A stretch of 47,247 nucleotides of DNA from [Leptolyngbya] sp. JSC-1 (GTDB taxonomy: Bacteria > Cyanobacteriota > Cyanobacteriia > Elainellales > Elainellaceae), in NCBI GenBank assembly GCA_000733415.1, contig KL662191.1, positions 1,258,788 to 1,306,034 on the forward strand, read 5' to 3'. Under the pieces are notes generated by a model that was not told the origin of the DNA, ran no database searches, and saw only the letters and a program-made list of their open reading frames with translations. Numbering within the stretch: position 1 is the stretch's first letter; each line of letters opens with the position of its first letter. The translations under genes and the position numbers were made by a program. Shown piece by piece: positions 43,656-47,247 of this stretch.

Positions 43656-44273
43656 ATGACTAGAAAGAACTTCGGAATGGACGAAGCTGCGATGGAAGAT
43701 GATGTACCCACTCTAAGCCTGACCGATGAAGAGGGCCGGTCACTCCTCTGCTATGTCGAACGGTCGCTCACCGTGAAAGGGACAGACTATGTGTTGCTGA
43801 TGCCAGTGGACTCGCCAATTGAAATCTTCGCTTGGGCAGCGGACGAAGAAAACGATGACGAAGAAATGTTGATCGACATCGACGACGACGAACTCGATGA
43901 AGTGTTTTCCACCGCCAGAGCCGTGTTGGCCGAACAAGACCTGATCTTGCACCGCACAGCATTGACTCTAACAGCCAGCGGCGACCTCCCAGACGTGACC
44001 GAAGACGAGTTGATTACCCTCGATATTGAGTCTGATAGCGAACCCAGCTACGAGCAGTTTCAGCAGCTAGCCGCCTTTTTCCATGAGGAACAGGAATATG
44101 TGGTTTGCAGCCCGCTCGATCCGCTGTTGTTTTTTGCCCAGCTCGATGAAAAGGGGCAGCCTCAGCTCGTTTCCCTAGAAGAGCTACAGACCCTACTCGA
44201 ACTAGAAGAATTCAAGGAGTTGCGGGCACAGCTAGAATCCCAAGCCCAGCTCTTTGAAGACATGGATGATTAG
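43656..44273 (+). CDS. DUF3727 conserved cyanobacterial protein
   Basis: 205 residues, very acidic (notably DEENDDEEMLIDIDDDEL around 69-86). The N-terminal part (LSLTDEEGRSLLCYVERSL, YVLLMPVDSPIEIF) is DUF1292-like, and the C-terminal half (about 118-200) is DUF3727, found in cyanobacteria and chloroplast-bearing plants. It is probably soluble. The function is unknown; its place between ruvX and mltG is conserved and may reflect ribosome or envelope growth, but that is inference. The start is ATG at 43656; M7 is an alternative. Confidence 0.82.
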   Translation: MTRKNFGMDEAAMEDDVPTLSLTDEEGRSLLCYVERSLTVKGTDYVLLMPVDSPIEIFAWAADEENDDEEMLIDIDDDELDEVFSTARAVLAEQDLILHRTALTLTASGDLPDVTEDELITLDIESDSEPSYEQFQQLAAFFHEEQEYVVCSPLDPLLFFAQLDEKGQPQLVSLEELQTLLELEEFKELRAQLESQAQLFEDMDD

Positions 44274-44311
44274 CTCGAAACCTCTCGAAATCTCTCGAAA
44301 TGATCTCGAAA
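44274..44311. repeat. CTCGAAA repeats at the DUF3727-mltG junction
   Basis: Four CTCGAAA copies at 10-11 bp spacing begin right after the DUF3727 stop codon and run up to the preferred mltG start. Confidence 0.85.
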
Positions 44312-44316
44312 CGGCC

Positions 44317-45438
44317 ATGAAAACGCTCTCTCGAATTTCTAGGTGGTTCTTCTACCTGCTGTTGCTGCCGGTGGTGTTGGGTATCAGCGGCTGGCAAGGT
44401 TGGGCTTGGTGGAGTTGGGCGAGTGCGCCGCCGATTGCTAAAGCCGATGCGGCGAATGCAGCGAATTCCAACGAAAGCCAGGCCATTCAGATCGAAATTC
44501 CAGAAGGCACGACCGCTCAGCAAATCGGTGAGGATCTAAAGTCCGCCGGACTAATTCGCTCGCTTTCGGCTTGGAATCTTTGGACAAAGCTACAAACGCT
44601 GCAAAATCGGGATGGCAGCTTTCAGGCCGGGATTTACGAACTGTCGCCTACCGAGCCGATGGAGAACATCGCTAACAAGATCTGGAACGGTGAAGTCATG
44701 CAGCGCAGCTTCACCATCCCTGAGGGTTGGTCGATGCAGCAAATGGCCGACTACTTTGCCGGACAAGGCTACTTCACCAAAGAAGCTTTCCTAGAAGCAG
44801 CCAAACAAATTCCTCGCGACAAATTCCCCTGGTTGCCAGCCGATATTCCTCATTTGGAAGGGTTTCTCTATCCCGACACCTACAAATTCACCGGCGAACT
44901 GACGCCCCAACTGGTGATCAATCAAATGCTGAGTCGCTTTCAAGAACTGGCGCTGCCGGTCTATGAGCAGGGGAAGGGCACGACGCCCTACAGCCTGTTG
45001 GAATGGACGACTCTGGCTAGCATTGTGGAACGAGAAGCTGTCGTTGGCTCGGAACGACCTCAGATTGCTAGCGTTTTTGCGCGTCGGCTGCGAGAAGGCA
45101 TGCCTCTAGGCGCAGATCCAACCGTGGAGTATGCCCTCGGCATCCGTCAAACGCCCGATCAGCCTCTGACTTGGGATCAAGTCCGCACACCTTCGCCTTA
45201 CAACACCTACGAGAATACCGGCCTACCTCCAACCCCCATTTCCAGCCCTGGGATTGCTAGTCTAGAAGCCTCGCTAAATCCGAGCGCCACCGAATATCTG
45301 TACTTTGTTGCCCGTTACGATGGCACTCATGTCTTCAGCAAGACTTTGGCCGAGCACGAGGCTGCTCAAGATGCGATTCATGACGGACGAGAGGCTGCGC
45401 AATCTGAGCCTAAACCTGATGCAAAAAATGCAAACTAA
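44317..45438 (+). CDS. mltG: Endolytic murein transglycosylase MltG
   Basis: 373 residues from ATG 44317. An earlier ATG at 44254 would overlap DUF3727 and read through the CTCGAAA repeats, so it is less likely. One membrane helix (about 9-30) anchors a periplasmic LysM-like domain (about 50-125: IEIPEGTTAQQIGEDL) and the YceG catalytic domain. The catalytic Glu lies in ASIVERE (about 235-240), with the conserved RLREGMPLGADPTVEYALG and PSPYNTY blocks. MltG cuts nascent glycan strands and sets their length. The C-terminal 30 residues are charged. It pairs functionally with AmiC in wall turnover. Confidence 0.93.
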   Translation: MKTLSRISRWFFYLLLLPVVLGISGWQGWAWWSWASAPPIAKADAANAANSNESQAIQIEIPEGTTAQQIGEDLKSAGLIRSLSAWNLWTKLQTLQNRDGSFQAGIYELSPTEPMENIANKIWNGEVMQRSFTIPEGWSMQQMADYFAGQGYFTKEAFLEAAKQIPRDKFPWLPADIPHLEGFLYPDTYKFTGELTPQLVINQMLSRFQELALPVYEQGKGTTPYSLLEWTTLASIVEREAVVGSERPQIASVFARRLREGMPLGADPTVEYALGIRQTPDQPLTWDQVRTPSPYNTYENTGLPPTPISSPGIASLEASLNPSATEYLYFVARYDGTHVFSKTLAEHEAAQDAIHDGREAAQSEPKPDAKNAN

Positions 45439-45686
45439 ACGCCTGGAGTCAGTTCATCTCAGCCGAATTATTGCAAAATTGAGAAAACCGCGTTTCCTCT
45501 GGGGATAATGAGCAAAGTATCCCAAAGGCATTAAGAAGCATCCAAAACTATCTAAGCTGTTTTGCCCTTTTGGGGTTTTGAGTCGAGATTTCCACACCTG
45601 AAGCCGGCATCTTTCAGTTCATGGTTTTTCTATCTTGATAGAGTCAACCCACATCGAGTCAACGCACCAAAACCCAATCCTATCCT

Positions 45687-46244
45687 ATGTCCTGGGGCAA
45701 ATTACTACAGCCTGATTTAATTCTTGGCGACTCCATTCTTAATTTAACGTCAGAGATCCTACAACAGCACAATATCCGGGGGTTAGTGCTGGATGTAGAT
45801 GAAACTCTGGTGCCGATCAGCATGAGTGAGACCTCACCCGAACTCCAGCAGTGGATTCAGTCTCTCAGCCCTTCCATTCAAGTCTGGTTGGTCAGCAACA
45901 ATATCAGCCAGATGCGGATTAGCCGCATTGCCAAATCGTTGAATTTGCCCTACATCTTGGGTGCTCGTAAGCCCTCTCGGCGCAAGCTGCGCCAAGCTGT
46001 GGACTCCATGGGGCTACCGTTTGAACAGGTGGCCATGGTGGGCGATCGCCTATTTACTGATGTGCTGGCCGGCAACCGTTTGGGGATGTTTACCATCTTG
46101 GTCGAACCGATGGTCAATCCAGCCAAAATCCAAAAACGCTATCTATTACGCGATATCGAAGTCTGGTTCTCTCAAATCCTGGGCGTCTCTCTGATCCCCT
46201 GGCAGCAAATTCAACAGAACATTACAGATCTTGACAGATCTTAA
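45687..46244 (+). CDS. YqeG-family HAD IIIA phosphatase
   Basis: A 185-residue HAD phosphatase. Motif I is LDVDETLVP (D36, D38), motif II is WLVSNN, and motif IV is MVGDRLFTDVLAG. The family is related to phosphatidylglycerophosphate phosphatases (Gep4/PGPMT type), so a role in making phosphatidylglycerol for thylakoids is plausible, but that is inference. LLQPDLILGDSILNL at the N-terminus is the family's usual membrane-contacting region. The start is ATG at 45687. proB follows 224 bp later on the same strand; the two are neighbours in many cyanobacteria. Confidence 0.9.
   Translation: MSWGKLLQPDLILGDSILNLTSEILQQHNIRGLVLDVDETLVPISMSETSPELQQWIQSLSPSIQVWLVSNNISQMRISRIAKSLNLPYILGARKPSRRKLRQAVDSMGLPFEQVAMVGDRLFTDVLAGNRLGMFTILVEPMVNPAKIQKRYLLRDIEVWFSQILGVSLIPWQQIQQNITDLDRS
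46042..46049. repeat. HIP1 octamer GCGATCGC
   Basis: A second copy of the cyanobacterial palindrome, in the codons for motif IV of the YqeG-family gene. Confidence 0.8.
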
Positions 46245-46468
46245 TATTTTCTAGCGAAAGGCAATAATTCTGAAGAAAACGTTAAGGAATTCTGATAGGA
46301 GATGTAGCCCTGCTAACGTTTTAGTTAGATAAAACGAGGTCATCTGATATAAAGACCTTGAGCATAAATCTCCGTAGATACTTCGTAAAGCGTCGGTCTT
46401 CACTGTATAGAGGGCGGGCGCTTTATGTATTTGGATTTATGATCAGGAACGTTGCCTTTCTTTCCCCT

Positions 46469-47247
46469 ATGTCGCAGACGATCGTCGTTAAAATCGGTAC
46501 TTCTAGCCTGACGCAACCCGATACTGGCTATCTGGCTTTAGCGACTATTGCCCAAGTGGTGGACAGCCTCAGTCGCCTACGCAAGCAGGGCCATCAGGTG
46601 ATTTTGGTATCTTCAGGGGCCGTGGGTGTGGGCTGCATGCGGTTGGGATTGACGGAACGTCCGCGCACCATTTCGATGAAGCAAGCCGTTGCCGCCGTGG
46701 GGCAGGGACGGTTGATCCGCACCTACGATGATTTGTTTACGGCCCTCCAGCAGCCCATTGCTCAAGTTCTGTTAACTCGCAGCGATCTGGTGCAGCGCAG
46801 CCGCTATGTCAATGCCTATCGCACCTTTCGCCAACTCCTCAAACTTGGCGTAATTCCTATCGTCAATGAAAATGATACGTTAGCCGTTGAGGAATTGAAG
46901 TTTGGCGATAACGATACCCTGTCGGCGTTGGTAGCTAGCTTGATTGGAGCCGATTGGCTGTTTCTGCTGACTGATGTCGATCGGCTTTACTCAGCAGATC
47001 CGCGCTACGATCCCAACGCCCGCCCAATCGCCCTTGTCAATCAAATTGATGAGCTGGAAGCGCTGCATGTAGAGGTGGGAGACCGAGGTACTAGTTGGGG
47101 TACAGGCGGTATGGTGACGAAAATTTCAGCCGCCCGCATTGCCACCACAGCCGGAGTCCGAACCGTGATTACCGAAGGCCGTTCACCCCAAAACATCGAA
47201 AAAATTCTCCAAGGCGAGGCGATTGGTACCCTATTTGAGCCGCAGCC
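46469..47247 (+). CDS. proB: Glutamate 5-kinase, 3' end cut by window
   Basis: The frame is open from ATG 46469 to the window end: 259 residues of an expected 370 or so. It begins MSQTIVVKIGTSSL, the amino-acid-kinase phosphate loop; VSSGAVGVG, IPIVNENDTLAVEE, GDNDTLSALVA and GTGGMVTKISAA are typical ProB blocks. It phosphorylates glutamate as the first step of proline synthesis. The C-terminal PUA domain lies outside the window. The 224-bp leader upstream contains interleaved inverted repeats (46352-46425). Confidence 0.96.
   Translation, partial: MSQTIVVKIGTSSLTQPDTGYLALATIAQVVDSLSRLRKQGHQVILVSSGAVGVGCMRLGLTERPRTISMKQAVAAVGQGRLIRTYDDLFTALQQPIAQVLLTRSDLVQRSRYVNAYRTFRQLLKLGVIPIVNENDTLAVEELKFGDNDTLSALVASLIGADWLFLLTDVDRLYSADPRYDPNARPIALVNQIDELEALHVEVGDRGTSWGTGGMVTKISAARIATTAGVRTVITEGRSPQNIEKILQGEAIGTLFEPQ

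Overview
The window is a piece of a cyanobacterial chromosome, most likely from a filamentous Leptolyngbya/Oculatellaceae-type strain; the genus is an inference. The evidence is a set of oxygenic-phototroph genes: acsF (chlorophyll ring E), cruF/cruG (myxol-type carotenoid glycosides), a dual-function glpX FBPase/SBPase next to hemA, sipA, a MASE1 histidine kinase, DUF3727 and a cbiX with a His-rich tail. GCGATCGC (HIP1) octamers and abundant short intergenic repeats fit the same picture. There is no rRNA operon, CRISPR array, phage or plasmid module.

Layout. 1-5.5 kb: a MITE-like element, an AAA+ ATPase with an unusual beta-rich N-terminal domain, a small membrane protein, a decayed Rpn/DUF4351 gene, a DUF697 GTPase and a GT2 glycosyltransferase. 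5.7-10.1 kb: initiator tRNA-Met, a small Excalibur-domain protein, acsF with its terminator, and amiC, a cell-wall amidase with AMIN domains. 10.1-12 kb: a mobile-associated patch with a 5'-truncated tnpB abutting an Rpn-family gene. 12-18.8 kb: ychF, a marC family gene, a small lipoprotein, a cobalamin riboswitch driving cbiX, then sipA, htpX and a carotenoid oxygenase. 18.9-24.8 kb: an APH-fold kinase, a cupin, tRNA-Pro(CGG), two copies of a MITE-like repeat, purL and a VOC protein. 25-33 kb: uvrA, a histidine kinase, arsM and glpX. 33.8-40.3 kb: hemA, a ZIP transporter, cruG/cruF and a Rec-PAS-adenylate cyclase. 40.5-47.2 kb: a co-oriented housekeeping run (CofE-like protein, GNAT protein, ruvX, DUF3727, mltG, a YqeG phosphatase and proB, the last cut by the window end).

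Functional themes are tetrapyrrole and cobalamin metabolism (acsF, hemA, cbiX), carotenoids (cruF, cruG, oxygenase), peptidoglycan (amiC, mltG), and signalling (histidine kinase, cyclase, SipA).

The most unusual signal is in the repeats. Short degenerate arrays occur in inverted pairs around intergenic segments, always with the purine/G-rich strand on the left. One such hairpin lies inside the cobalamin riboswitch, and the same repeat type has entered the purL coding sequence in frame. I see no complete new defence or secretion system. The repeat family, the AAA+ fusion and the orphan tnpB with a candidate omega-RNA end are the best leads.
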